Assembly: GCA_947625845.1 (NCBI GenBank)
Contig: CANQQB010000001.1
Location: 1 to 64,000, forward strand
Origin: an uncultured Oscillospiraceae bacterium
GTDB taxonomy: Bacteria; Bacillota; Clostridia; Oscillospirales; Oscillospiraceae
Direction: 5' to 3'
Length of the DNA stretch: 64,000 nt
Positions 18,484-27,922 of the stretch are shown one piece after another (within the stretch, counting starts at the first letter, position 1; each line of letters opens with the position of its first letter). The translations under genes were made by a program, and so were the position numbers. The notes under the pieces are model-generated. The model saw only the letters and a list, made by a program, of their open reading frames with translations. It searched no databases and was not told where the DNA came from.

Positions 18484-20511
18484 TCAGCCGATGATCTTCA
18501 AGGCGCCGGTGGGGCAGGCCTGGGCGCACTTTTTACAGGTGGCGCAGACCTTGATGCGCTCGCTGTCCCTAAACTCGGGCTTGACCACGGTGCCGAAGCC
18601 CCGGCCCACCAGGCCCAGGATCCCCTCCTTGGCCACCTCGTCGCACACCCGCACGCACAGGCCGCACAGGATGCACTTGCCCTGGTCCCGCTGGATGACC
18701 ACCAGCTTTTCCTCCAGGTCCTTGTGCCGCTTCTCCCCCGCGAACCGCTCCGGGTGTATCTCATAGCGGTTGGCGTGCTTGATAAGGGAGCACTCGCCGT
18801 AGTCGTGGCAGCCGCACTCCAGGCAACGCTGTGCCTCTTGCATGGCTTCCTCAGCGGTGAAGCCGTCGTTCACCGGCTCAAAGTCGCGCTTGCGCTCCTC
18901 CGCCGGACGGTTGTGGATATGCACACGGGGTTTCTTTTCCTTGTCCGCCAGGTCCGCGGCGGTGACGGTGCGCTTGCTGACGAAGGGTTCATGATAGGGC
19001 TGAATGTTCCCCCGGAGCCAGCTGTCCGCCACGTCGGCGGCCTTGGACGCCTCGCCGATGGCGGCGATGGCGATGCCCGCGCCTTTGTTGGTGGCGTCAC
19101 CCACGGCGAACACGCCCTCCCGGTCCGTGAGGAACGTGTGCTCGTCGGCGGCGATAATACCGCGCTTGTTGAGCCCTACATCAAAGCCCCTGGGGTCCAC
19201 CTTCTGGCCGATGGCGGCGATCACGCTGTCCACGTCCAGGGTGACGAACTTGCCCTCCACGGGCACCGGGCTGCGGCGGCCGGAGGCGTCCGGCTCCCCC
19301 AGCTCCATGACCTGTAATTTCACCGCCGTCACGCGGCCGTTCTCACCGATGATCTCGGCGGGGTTCGTCAGGAACTTGAACTGGACCCCTTCCTCCATGG
19401 CCTCCTCCAGCTCGTCCGCGTTGGCGGGCATCTCCTGCCGGGTCCGGCGGTATATCACGTACACATTCTCCGCGCCAAGGCGCACCGCCGTGCGGCAGGC
19501 GTCCATGGCGGTGTTGCCGCCGCCTACCACGGCCACGTTTTTGCCGATGGGCACCGGGTCATGCAGGGCCACGGAGCGCAGAAAGTCGATGCCGCCGTAA
19601 ACACCATCCAAATCCTCGCCGGGACAGCGCAGGGGCGTGCTGCTCCACGCGCCGATGGCAACGACCACCGCGTCGTATTTGGCTCGATAGTCGGCGAAGG
19701 TGATATCTTTACCGATCTTGACGCCGTTTTCCATCTTCACACCCACGGCGGCGATATCGGCCACCTCCGCGTCCACCACGTCCTTGGGCAGGCGGTACTG
19801 GGGGATGCCGTAGCGGAGCATGCCGCCCATCTGGGGCATGGCGTCGGTCAGGGTCACGTCGTGGCCTTTCAGGGCCAGGTAATAGGCCGCCGTCAGGCCG
19901 GCGGGGCCGCCGCCTATGACGCCCACGGTCTTGCCCGTGGGAGCGGCCTTCTCCGGCTTCCAGGCGTCGGCATTATGGAGCTGGTCCATGCTCATATAGC
20001 GCTTGATGAGGGCGATGGAGATGGGTTCCTCCACCAGCCCCCGGCGGCAGTCGGCCTCACAGGGGTGGGGGCACACGTGGCCGATGCTGGCCGGCAGGGG
20101 CAGGCGCTCCTTCACGATGCGCACCGCCTCCTTTGTGTTGCCCAGAGCCACCTGCTTCACATATGCCTGGCAGTTGGTCCCGGCGGGGCAGGCAAGGCGG
20201 CAGGGACCCATGCAGTCCCCGTCGTGGTCGCTCATGAGAAGCTCCAGGGCTATTTTACGCGCCTGGACGGCACGCTCGCCTTCCGTGTTGATCGCCATGC
20301 CGTCGGCGGCCAGGGTGGAGCAGGAGCGAAGGAGCTTGGGGGAACCCTCCGCCTCCACCACGCACAGGCCGCAGGCACCGTAATGGGCCACGGAGTCGTC
20401 ATGGCACAATGTGGGGATATCGACGCCGTTGGCCTTCGCGATATCCAGAATGGTCTGACCGGACTGGCCGGTACAGGCTTTGCCGTTGATGGTCAATTTG
20501 ATCTCGCTCAT
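18484..20511 (-). CDS. FAD-dependent GltD/NfnB-like oxidoreductase with N-terminal 2Fe-2S and C-terminal 2x4Fe-4S domains (NfnABC/Stn-type subunit)
   Basis: CHDDSVAHYGACGLCVVE 2Fe-2S, GVIGGGPAGLTAAYYLALKGHDVTLTDA FAD fold, C-terminal CILCGLCVRVC...CATCKKCAQACP. Confidence 0.85.
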   Translation of the reverse strand: MSEIKLTINGKACTGQSGQTILDIAKANGVDIPTLCHDDSVAHYGACGLCVVEAEGSPKLLRSCSTLAADGMAINTEGERAVQARKIALELLMSDHDGDCMGPCRLACPAGTNCQAYVKQVALGNTKEAVRIVKERLPLPASIGHVCPHPCEADCRRGLVEEPISIALIKRYMSMDQLHNADAWKPEKAAPTGKTVGVIGGGPAGLTAAYYLALKGHDVTLTDAMPQMGGMLRYGIPQYRLPKDVVDAEVADIAAVGVKMENGVKIGKDITFADYRAKYDAVVVAIGAWSSTPLRCPGEDLDGVYGGIDFLRSVALHDPVPIGKNVAVVGGGNTAMDACRTAVRLGAENVYVIYRRTRQEMPANADELEEAMEEGVQFKFLTNPAEIIGENGRVTAVKLQVMELGEPDASGRRSPVPVEGKFVTLDVDSVIAAIGQKVDPRGFDVGLNKRGIIAADEHTFLTDREGVFAVGDATNKGAGIAIAAIGEASKAADVADSWLRGNIQPYHEPFVSKRTVTAADLADKEKKPRVHIHNRPAEERKRDFEPVNDGFTAEEAMQEAQRCLECGCHDYGECSLIKHANRYEIHPERFAGEKRHKDLEEKLVVIQRDQGKCILCGLCVRVCDEVAKEGILGLVGRGFGTVVKPEFRDSERIKVCATCKKCAQACPTGALKIIG

Positions 20512-20524
20512 GTCCTCCCCCTCC

Positions 20525-22288
20525 TTATTCCACGGTCACCGCGCCGAAACGGCAGGTGTTGTGGCACATGCCGCAGCGGATACACTTGGCCGGGTCGATG
20601 GTGAAAGGCTTCTTTACCTCGCCGCTGATGGCCTGGACCGGGCACTTCTTCGCGCAGGCGGAACAGCCCTTGCACCTGTCCGGGTCGATGGAATATGTAA
20701 GCAGTGCCGGGCACGCCTTGGCGGGACACTTTTTGTCCCGGATATGCTCGTCGTACTCGTCCCGGAAATAGCGTATCGTGGTCAGCACCGGGTTGGGGGC
20801 GCTCTGTCCCAGGCCGCACAATGCCCCGGCCTTCACCGTGTTGCACAGCTCCTCCAGAAGCTCCACGTCCCCTTCCTTTCCCTGGCCGTTGACGATGCGG
20901 GTCAATATCTCCCCCAGGCGCTTGGTGCCGATGCGGCAGTGGACGCATTTGCCGCAGCTCTCCTTCGTGGTGAAGTCCAGGAAGAACTTGGCGATGCCCA
21001 CCATGCAGGTGGAGTCGTCCATGACCACCATGCCGCCGGAACCCATGATGGCGCCGGTGGCCTGCAGGCTCTTGTAGTCGATCACCGTGTCCAAGAGGCT
21101 CGCGGGGATGCACCCGCCGCTGGGGCCGCCAAGCTGGACAGCCTTAAATTCCCGGCCGTCCCGGATGCCGCCGGCGATGCCGAAGATCACGTCCCGCAGC
21201 GTCATGCCCATGGGCACCTCCACCAGGCCGCCGCGCTTTACTTTGCCGGTGACGGCGAAAACTTTCGTGCCCTTGCTGTTGGCCGTGCCCATGGCGGCAA
21301 AGGCAGCGCCGCCGTGGTTGATGATCCAGCTCACGTTGGCCCAGGTCTCCACGTTGTTGATGTTGCTGGGCTTGTGCCAGTACCCGGCCTCCGCGGGGAA
21401 CGGCGGCTTCAACCGGGGCATGCCCCGGCTGCCCTCCAGGGATTCGATCAGGGCCGTTTCCTCGCCGCAGACGAACGCGCCGGCGCCGGCCTTGATGCGG
21501 ATGTCGCAGCTGAAATCCGTGCCCAGTATGTGCCTGCCAAGATAGCCACGCTCTCTCGCCTGCTTGATGGCCTCGGTCAGGCGCACGATGGCCAGGGGGT
21601 ACTCGGCCCGGACGTAGACCACCGCCTCGGCGCAGCCGATGGCGTACGCGCCGATGAGCATGCCCTCAATGAGGTTGTGGGGGTCGGACTCGATCACCGC
21701 TCTATCCATGAACGCGCCGGGGTCGCCCTCGTCCGCGTTGCAGATGAGGTACTTCTCCGTGCCGGCGCTCTGGCGCGCCGCGTTCCATTTAAACCACGTG
21801 GGGAAGCCGGCGCCGCCGCGGCCGGCAAGGCCGGAAATCTTTATTTCCTCGATGACCTGCTCCGGGGTCATGGTCTTCAGGACCTTTTCCAAGGCCTGGT
21901 AGCCGTCGTCCGCCAGGTACTCGTCGATGTTCTCCGGGTCGATGACGCCGCAGTGGCGCAGGGCGATGCGGGTCTGTTTGGTGAGGAAGCTCTCGTCCTC
22001 GGGCTTTATGAGGATGTCCGAAAGCCCGGCGTAGTCGCCGGTCTTGACGGCGGTCACGATGGCGTTGGCGTTCTCCGGCGTCACGTGCACGCAGCGGTGG
22101 AGAAAGCCCCGGTCGTCGTACACGTCCACGATGGGCTCCAAAAAGCACGCGCCCACGCAGCCGGTGATGGAAAGCTTCGCGTCCACGTCGGCCGTCAGGG
22201 CTTTTTGCAGGGCGTCGTAGACCGCGGCCGCGCCGGCGGCCAGACCGCAGCTTCCCTCGCCCACTACGATTCGTGCTGGCATTTTCAT
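20525..22288 (-). CDS. nuoF: NuoF/HydB-like NADH-binding FMN/Fe-S subunit
   Basis: Start ATG 22288 overlapping nuoE stop; N-terminal thioredoxin-like Fe-S region, KISGLAGRGGAGFPTWFKW, CADEGDPGAFMDRAVIE-like segment, C-terminal CKGCSACAKKCP/CIRCGMCHNTC. Confidence 0.9.
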   Translation of the reverse strand: MKMPARIVVGEGSCGLAAGAAAVYDALQKALTADVDAKLSITGCVGACFLEPIVDVYDDRGFLHRCVHVTPENANAIVTAVKTGDYAGLSDILIKPEDESFLTKQTRIALRHCGVIDPENIDEYLADDGYQALEKVLKTMTPEQVIEEIKISGLAGRGGAGFPTWFKWNAARQSAGTEKYLICNADEGDPGAFMDRAVIESDPHNLIEGMLIGAYAIGCAEAVVYVRAEYPLAIVRLTEAIKQARERGYLGRHILGTDFSCDIRIKAGAGAFVCGEETALIESLEGSRGMPRLKPPFPAEAGYWHKPSNINNVETWANVSWIINHGGAAFAAMGTANSKGTKVFAVTGKVKRGGLVEVPMGMTLRDVIFGIAGGIRDGREFKAVQLGGPSGGCIPASLLDTVIDYKSLQATGAIMGSGGMVVMDDSTCMVGIAKFFLDFTTKESCGKCVHCRIGTKRLGEILTRIVNGQGKEGDVELLEELCNTVKAGALCGLGQSAPNPVLTTIRYFRDEYDEHIRDKKCPAKACPALLTYSIDPDRCKGCSACAKKCPVQAISGEVKKPFTIDPAKCIRCGMCHNTCRFGAVTVE

Positions 22289-22776
22289 CAGGTCTGCGCC
22301 TCCTTCCGAAGGTCCCGTAAGATCTGCCGGGCCTTGTCCGGCGTCAGGGAACCGTACGCCTTGTCGTTGATCATCATCACCGGCGCAAGAGAGCAGCACC
22401 CCAGGCACGCCACCACCGACAGGGAGAACAGGCCGTCCTCCGTCGTCTCGTTGCTGCCGATGCCAAGCTCGTCCGTCACCGCGTCCAGGATGCGCTCCGC
22501 GCCGTTGACATAACACGCCGTGCCCTTGCACAGCATCACCAGATACTTGCCCATGGGTTGGAAGCGGAACTGGGAATAAAACGTAGCCACACCCAGTATT
22601 TTCGCCGGGCTCACGCCGGTGCGCTCCGAGATGCGGTACACCGCGTCCATGGGCACGTAGCCGTACAGCTCCTGGGTCTTTTGCAATATGGAGATGAGGC
22701 TGCCTTTCACGTCGGCGTACTCCGCCAGCGTCGGTTCCAGCAGCGTCAGGTCCACGCTCGGGTTGTTGCAGCTCAT
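22288..22776 (-). CDS. nuoE: NuoE/HydC-like 2Fe-2S subunit
   Basis: 162 aa; LISILQKTQELYGYVP...ILGVATFYSQFRFQPMGKYLVMLCKGTACYVNGAERIL...VACLGCCSLAPVMMIN. Confidence 0.92.
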   Translation of the reverse strand: MSCNNPSVDLTLLEPTLAEYADVKGSLISILQKTQELYGYVPMDAVYRISERTGVSPAKILGVATFYSQFRFQPMGKYLVMLCKGTACYVNGAERILDAVTDELGIGSNETTEDGLFSLSVVACLGCCSLAPVMMINDKAYGSLTPDKARQILRDLRKEAQT

Positions 22777-22958
22777 GATCGGTCACTCCTTTATCTGTCA
22801 ATGTGCCGCCGGATATGGAAAATGGGTCCAGCAGTCCTTTGCAGGACGCCAAAACCCGGCCCTCCCCGTCTGCGATTTTCGACCTTATTATTTTAGCATG
22901 CACATCGTTAAAAATCAAGACGGGACGGGCGGTACGCCAATTTTTTCGCGTTGGCCTA

Positions 22959-23032
22959 TTGACAGGAAAAGATGACAAGAGTATAATGCAAAATGACAAA
23001 AATAATTGTCAATTCGGCAAGGATAGTTGTCA
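22959..23032 (+). promoter_or_regulatory. Consensus promoter (TTGACA-N17-TATAAT) with symmetric TGACAA/TTGTCA operator array
   Basis: -35 at 22959-22964, -10 at 22982-22987; TGACAA at 22973 and 22994, TTGTCA at 23006 and 23027. Confidence 0.8.
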
Positions 23033-23046
23033 CAAGGAGGTGTGCT

Positions 23047-23265
23047 ATGGTCCTGCGAAACCGGCTGAAGGAGCGCCGGGCCGCGCTGGGGGTCAACCAG
23101 CAGGAGATGGGGCGCATGTGCGGCGTGTCCCGCCAGACGATCAGCCTCATCGAGCGCGGCGATTACTCGCCGTCGGTCACTCTGGCGCTGACCATCGCCA
23201 GGGTGTGCGGCGTGACGGTGGAGGAAGTTTTTACTCTGCAAGAGGATGAAAGGGAGGAAAAATAA
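23047..23265 (+). CDS. XRE/Cro-type helix-turn-helix regulator
   Basis: 72 aa MVLRNRLKERRAALGVNQQEMGRMCGVSRQTISLIERGDYSPSVTLALTIARVCGVTVEEVFTL; strong RBS AAGGAGG. Confidence 0.92.
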   Translation: MVLRNRLKERRAALGVNQQEMGRMCGVSRQTISLIERGDYSPSVTLALTIARVCGVTVEEVFTLQEDEREEK

Positions 23266-23266
23266 C

Positions 23267-24061
23267 ATGGACAACAACGAGATCAAAAAGGCCAACCGCA
23301 AGGCGCTGCCGAAGTTTTTGCTGATTCTGGCGGCAAGCCTGGTCGTCGGCGGGTGCATCGGCTTTTTCGCGGCCAAATACGGCTGGAACGAGATGGCGGA
23401 CGGCTTGCAGAGCGCGGGACGGGCGTTCGGCACCCGTGTGGCCCCCTGGCTGCTGCTGGCCGAGGCCGTGCTGCTCCCAGCCGTGGCCTCGCCCCTTTAC
23501 AGGAAGGCGAAAGAACGGCTGGCCGCCTGGGACGGCGAGGACGAGGCGGTATCGGACCAGATCGACGCGGGGCTGAGCCTGGTGGTGTGGATCGCGAACG
23601 GGGCGTACATCGTCAGCTTTTTCCTGATCGCGGCCAGCTATGCCGGGGGCTTCGCCATTTTCCAGGACACCAGCGCCTCGGTGATGCTGCTGGTGGGTAT
23701 TTTGGCGTTTTTTGCGGTCATGGCCGAGAACATCGTGCTCCAGCAGAAATGCGTGGACGCGGCGAAAAAGACGAACCCGGAAAAGACCGCGTCCGTGTAC
23801 GACGTGAAGTTCCAGAAGAAGTGGATGGACAGCTGCGACGAGGCGGAAAAAATGCTCATCGGCAAGTGCGCGCTCAGGGCGTACCAGGCGGTGAACTCGG
23901 TCTGCGTGACGCTGGCGGGGGTGTTCGCCGTGGGGGCTATCATATTCGACATCGGGTTTCTGCCGTCGCTGGCCGTGTGCCTGGTGTGGCTGGTGAGCCA
24001 GTGCGTGTACTGCCGGGAGTGCATGAAGTACGCCAGGGCGGGAAAGGTGATACGTCCCTGA
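23267..24061 (+). CDS. DUF3169-like membrane protein
   Basis: MDNNEIKKANRKALPKFLLILAASLVVGGCIGFFAAKYG...; co-operonic with XRE regulator. Confidence 0.75.
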   Translation: MDNNEIKKANRKALPKFLLILAASLVVGGCIGFFAAKYGWNEMADGLQSAGRAFGTRVAPWLLLAEAVLLPAVASPLYRKAKERLAAWDGEDEAVSDQIDAGLSLVVWIANGAYIVSFFLIAASYAGGFAIFQDTSASVMLLVGILAFFAVMAENIVLQQKCVDAAKKTNPEKTASVYDVKFQKKWMDSCDEAEKMLIGKCALRAYQAVNSVCVTLAGVFAVGAIIFDIGFLPSLAVCLVWLVSQCVYCRECMKYARAGKVIRP

Positions 24062-24157
24062 GGCGCGCAGACGGGAAAATACCACTTGTAAAATGCGTGC
24101 ACAGCGAATATAATGAAAGGAGCGGCAAGCACACACAACATATTGGGGTTATCAAGC

Positions 24158-25537
24158 ATGACAGCATCATTTGACGAATATCTGGCACCCGGCAAACGGG
24201 GCTATCTCATCGGCATCGGCGGCGTGTCCATGTCCCCCCTGGCAGAGGTTTTGCAGGGCGAGGGCCTGGTCATATCCGGCAGCGACATGCAGCGCAGCGA
24301 CAAGGTGACCCACCTGGAGAGCCTGGGCATCCGGGTGAACATCGGCCACAACGCCGGGAACATCAACACCGGCTGCGATTTCGTGGTCCGCACCGCCGCC
24401 GTCCACGACGACAACCCGGAGATACGGGCCGCGCGGGAGATGAATATTCCCGTGTTCGAGCGTGCCCAGGCTTGGGGCGCGCTGATGAAGCGGTACAAAA
24501 ATGCCCTGTGCATCGCCGGGACCCACGGCAAGACCACCACGACCTCCATGTGCACCCACATTTTGATGGCGGCGGAGAAGGACCCCACGGTCATGATCGG
24601 CGGCACCCTTCCCCTGCTCCAGGCCGGCCACCGGGTGGGCGCGCGGGACACCATCGTGATGGAGAGCTGCGAGTACTACGACAGCTTCCTGGCCTTCTTC
24701 CCCACCGTGGCCGTGATACTGGACATCGACGCGGACCACCTGGACTACTTCGCCGACCTGGAGGCGGTCAAGACCTCCTTCCGGAAATTTGCCCGGCTGG
24801 TCCCGGCCGACGGGGTGGTGGTGGCCAACCTGGACGACGAGAACACCATGGCGGCGCTGGCGGGGCTGGACAGGCGCATCATCACCTTCGGCCTGACACC
24901 AGAGGCGGACATCCAGGCGGTGAACATCGTCAGCCGGGGGGCGCAGACGGATTTCGACATCTTGCAAAAGGGCAAATTCTTTACCCACCTGCACTTGCAG
25001 GTGCCGGGGGTGCATAATGTAAAAAACGCGTTGGCGGCGGCGGCCGCGACCATGACATTGGGCGTGTCCCCCAACGCGGTGACGTACGGTCTGGCCGGAT
25101 TCCGGGGGGCCAACCGGCGCTTTGAGTTCAAGGGCAAGTACAACGGCGCGGACGTGTACGACGACTACGCACACCATCCCGGCGAGCTGAAAGCCCTGCT
25201 GGACGCGGTGGAGCCGCTGGGGTACAAGCGGGTCATCGTCATATTCCAGCCTCACACCTATTCCCGCACCAACGCCCTGTTCGACGACTTCGTAAGGCAG
25301 CTCAAACGGCCGGACCTGACCATCCTGGCGGAGATATACGCCGCGCGGGAGACGAATATTCTGGGCATTTCCTCGGCGGACCTGGCCAAGCAGATACCCA
25401 ACAGCATCTTCCGGCCTACCTTCGACGAGATCGGGACCATCCTGCGGGCCAGCGTGCAGCCTGGCGACCTGGTGCTGACCGTGGGCGCGGGGGACGTGTA
25501 CCGCGTCGGCGAGGACCTGGTGGAGAAAAAGGGTTGA
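24158..25537 (+). CDS. murC: UDP-N-acetylmuramate--L-alanine ligase
   Basis: GIGGVSMSPLAEVL, SGSDMQRSDKVTHLE, ATP site GTHGKTTTTSM, DDYAHHPGELKALL. Confidence 0.95.
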   Translation: MTASFDEYLAPGKRGYLIGIGGVSMSPLAEVLQGEGLVISGSDMQRSDKVTHLESLGIRVNIGHNAGNINTGCDFVVRTAAVHDDNPEIRAAREMNIPVFERAQAWGALMKRYKNALCIAGTHGKTTTTSMCTHILMAAEKDPTVMIGGTLPLLQAGHRVGARDTIVMESCEYYDSFLAFFPTVAVILDIDADHLDYFADLEAVKTSFRKFARLVPADGVVVANLDDENTMAALAGLDRRIITFGLTPEADIQAVNIVSRGAQTDFDILQKGKFFTHLHLQVPGVHNVKNALAAAAATMTLGVSPNAVTYGLAGFRGANRRFEFKGKYNGADVYDDYAHHPGELKALLDAVEPLGYKRVIVIFQPHTYSRTNALFDDFVRQLKRPDLTILAEIYAARETNILGISSADLAKQIPNSIFRPTFDEIGTILRASVQPGDLVLTVGAGDVYRVGEDLVEKKG

Positions 25538-25603
25538 CAAAAATCTCACATGATAATTTTGGGGACGCTTCGGACAGAGGCGTCCCCTGTCTGATGTTTA
25601 CAA

Positions 25604-25690
25604 TCCCTCAGTCTCGCTTCGCTCGACAGCTCCCTTTACACAAGGGAGCCATGAGAAGTGCGGCTGCGCCGCGGCGGAGGGAGAGAATTA
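25604..25690. repeat. Fragment of MITE-like interspersed element
   Basis: CCTCAGTCTCGCTTCGCTCGACAGCTCCCTTTACACAAGGGAGCC; shares the CTTCGCTCG and CTCCC(T)TTACACA(A)GGGAG modules with the element at 35844-35965. Confidence 0.6.
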
Positions 25691-25720
25691 TTTAAATCCT
25701 TTTCCTTATTGAACAGGGCT

Positions 25721-25818
25721 CCCAAAAGGCAAGCTTGCCTTTTGGGAAAATGGAAGAACGGTTTTGGCCGATGCGCAGGGGCTCGTTTACGAGGTCCTGG
25801 CATCTCCAAAACCGTTCT
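25721..25818. repeat. Paired inverted-repeat structures (26-bp perfect palindrome plus 64-nt long hairpin)
   Basis: CCCAAAAGGCAAGCTTGCCTTTTGGG (25721-25746); AGAACGGTTTTGG...CCAAAACCGTTCT (25755-25767/25806-25818) with nested GATGC/GCATC and CTCG-TTTA-CGAG. Confidence 0.7.
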
Positions 25819-26453
25819 GACATGCAATTCAGGTCGTGATTTCTGCATTTCAGGACAAAGGTATCGACATTTGACCGGACAATTTGCTACGTTGCTCCCA
25901 GAAATGGTGTTATCAGACACCGGTTCAAAAATGCAAGGAGGAAACAGGAATGAAGACAGCACAACGGGTCATAGCCGTGCTTCTGGCGACAGTGCTCGCC
26001 TTTGGCTGCCTGGCTATCGGACGCTGAGCCGGGTCCGCAGGCGGTCATCGACGCGCCTGCGGCACAGCCGGAACAACAGCCCGATGTGACGGAAGAACCG
26101 GCTCCGGAGGTCACGGAAGAGCCCGTGGAGGAACCCGAGACGGCCGCCGTCGGCTCGGCCGTGACGTACTACGACCCTGGCACGGGCGCGGAGAAGACGG
26201 CCAGGAACGTCACGCGGGTCACGGCGGACGTGACGGCGTGGACACAGGGCTGGTACGAGGTCTGGGGCGCGCCGACCCTGGAGCGGGTCAGCGTCCAGGG
26301 CAACGTGAACCTGATCCTGTCCCACGGGACCATCCTGACGGTCACAGGCGGCATCACCGTCGCCGACGGCGGGAGCCTGACCATCTGGGGCAGCGACGAA
26401 AACTATAACGACGACGGCGAGCTGACCGTCACGGGCGCCGATCGGTACTGCGC

Positions 26454-26552
26454 GGGCATCGGCACCGGGAGGGGCGGCTCCAATGTCAAGATCACCGTCA
26501 ACGGCGGCACGATAACGGCCGCCAGCCGCGGCGTGGCGGGCGTCGGCGGCGG
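26454..26552 (+). repeat. 99-bp perfect intragenic direct repeat, copy 1
   Basis: GGGCATCGGCACCGGGAGGGGCGGCTCCAATGTCAAG...GTGGCGGGCGTCGGCGGCGG; copy 2 at 27824-27922. Confidence 0.9.
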
Positions 26553-26739
26553 GACGGTGACCATCAACGGCGGCGTGGTCACGGCCACCGGCGGCTATAA
26601 AGGCGTGGGCATCGGCGCCGGGATCAACGACGCCAGCGCCACGGTGAATATCAACGGCGGCGTGGTCAACGCCACCGGCGGCAATTCGAGCGCGGGCATC
26701 GGCGGCGACGCATACTCCAAGTCCACCGTGACCATCAAC

Positions 26740-26853
26740 GGCGGCGTGATAAAGGCCACCGCCGGCAGAAACGGCGCCGCGGGCATCGGCAGCGGCTATG
26801 GCTCAAGACGCTCCATCTTCAACACCACCGGCGGCCCCTCATCCGCCACGGTG
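26740..26853 (+). repeat. 114-bp near-perfect intragenic direct repeat, copy 1 (copy 2 at 27027-27140)
   Basis: GGCGGCGTGATAAAGGCCACCGCC(G/A)GCAGAAACGGCGCC...GCCACGGTG; two differences seen. Confidence 0.88.
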
Positions 26854-27823
26854 ATCATCAACGCCGGCGCTGTCAACGCTGCCGGCGGAGGCGGCGGCGC
26901 GGCCATCGGCGGCGGCAATTACGGCACCGGCGGCGCGGTGACCATCAACGGCGGCACGGTGAAGGCAACGGCGCGCCGGACATCGGCGCCGGGTCCAGAT
27001 ACGGCAAAGCCACGGTGCTCATCGACGGCGGCGTGATAAAGGCCACCGCCAGCAGAAACGGCGCCGCGGGCATCGGCAGCGGCTATGGCTCAAGACGCTC
27101 CATCTTCAACACCATCGGCGGCCCCTCATCCGCCACGGTGGTCATCAACGGCGGCGTGATAGCCGCCACCGGCAAGGGCAGCGCGGCAGGCGTCGGCGCG
27201 GGAAGCAACGGCTCCACCGCCGACGTGACCATCAACACCGACGGCGCGGGTTCGGTGAAGGCCGTGGGCGGCGTGTCCCCCCAGCCCAAAAACAGCGCCG
27301 GGGAATCGGTCTATCTGCTACAGGTGTCCAACCCCGGCGGGGACGCCGTCATCGTGAACGGAGCGGCCTGGGGCGTCAACAACGGCGCGGCCGCGGACGG
27401 CGACACGGATCTGTACATATACCTGCCCGGAACGACGGCGGCGGATGTGGCTGTCGGGAAGAGAGCGGTCGAGCGGTACAGAGCGAACACACAGACAGGC
27501 AAATTCGAGGTGAGCACGGGCAGCGTCTACTATGACCCGGCAGCCGGGATGACCAAGATGTGCGAGGCGGCGGCGCCGGTGACGGCGGAGACGGTCTCCT
27601 GGTCCGGGGATAACGGCATGGGCGGCTGGTATGTGGTCAGGGATACGCTGGGCGTGGGACAGGTAACCGTCAGCGGCAATGTGAACCTGATCCTGATCGG
27701 CGGCGCGACCCTGACGGTCACCGGCGGCATCCAGATCCAAAACGGCGGACATCTGACCGTCTGGGGCCAGAACAAGAACAGCGGGAACGACGGCGTGCTG
27801 GTGGTCCTGAGCGGCAACCGCAC

Positions 27824-27922
27824 GGGCATCGGCACCGGGAGGGGCGGCTCCAATGTCAAGATCACCGTCAACGGCGGCACGATAACGGCCGCCAGCCGCG
27901 GCGTGGCGGGCGTCGGCGGCGG
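27824..27922 (+). repeat. 99-bp perfect intragenic direct repeat, copy 2
   Basis: Same sequence as 26454-26552, offset 1370 bp. Confidence 0.9.

Noticed and set aside
20525-22999. Full 824-aa ORF as the NuoF protein
   Set aside because: The N-terminal ~237 codons overlap nuoE out of frame; the proper start is ATG at 22288 where the thioredoxin-like domain begins.
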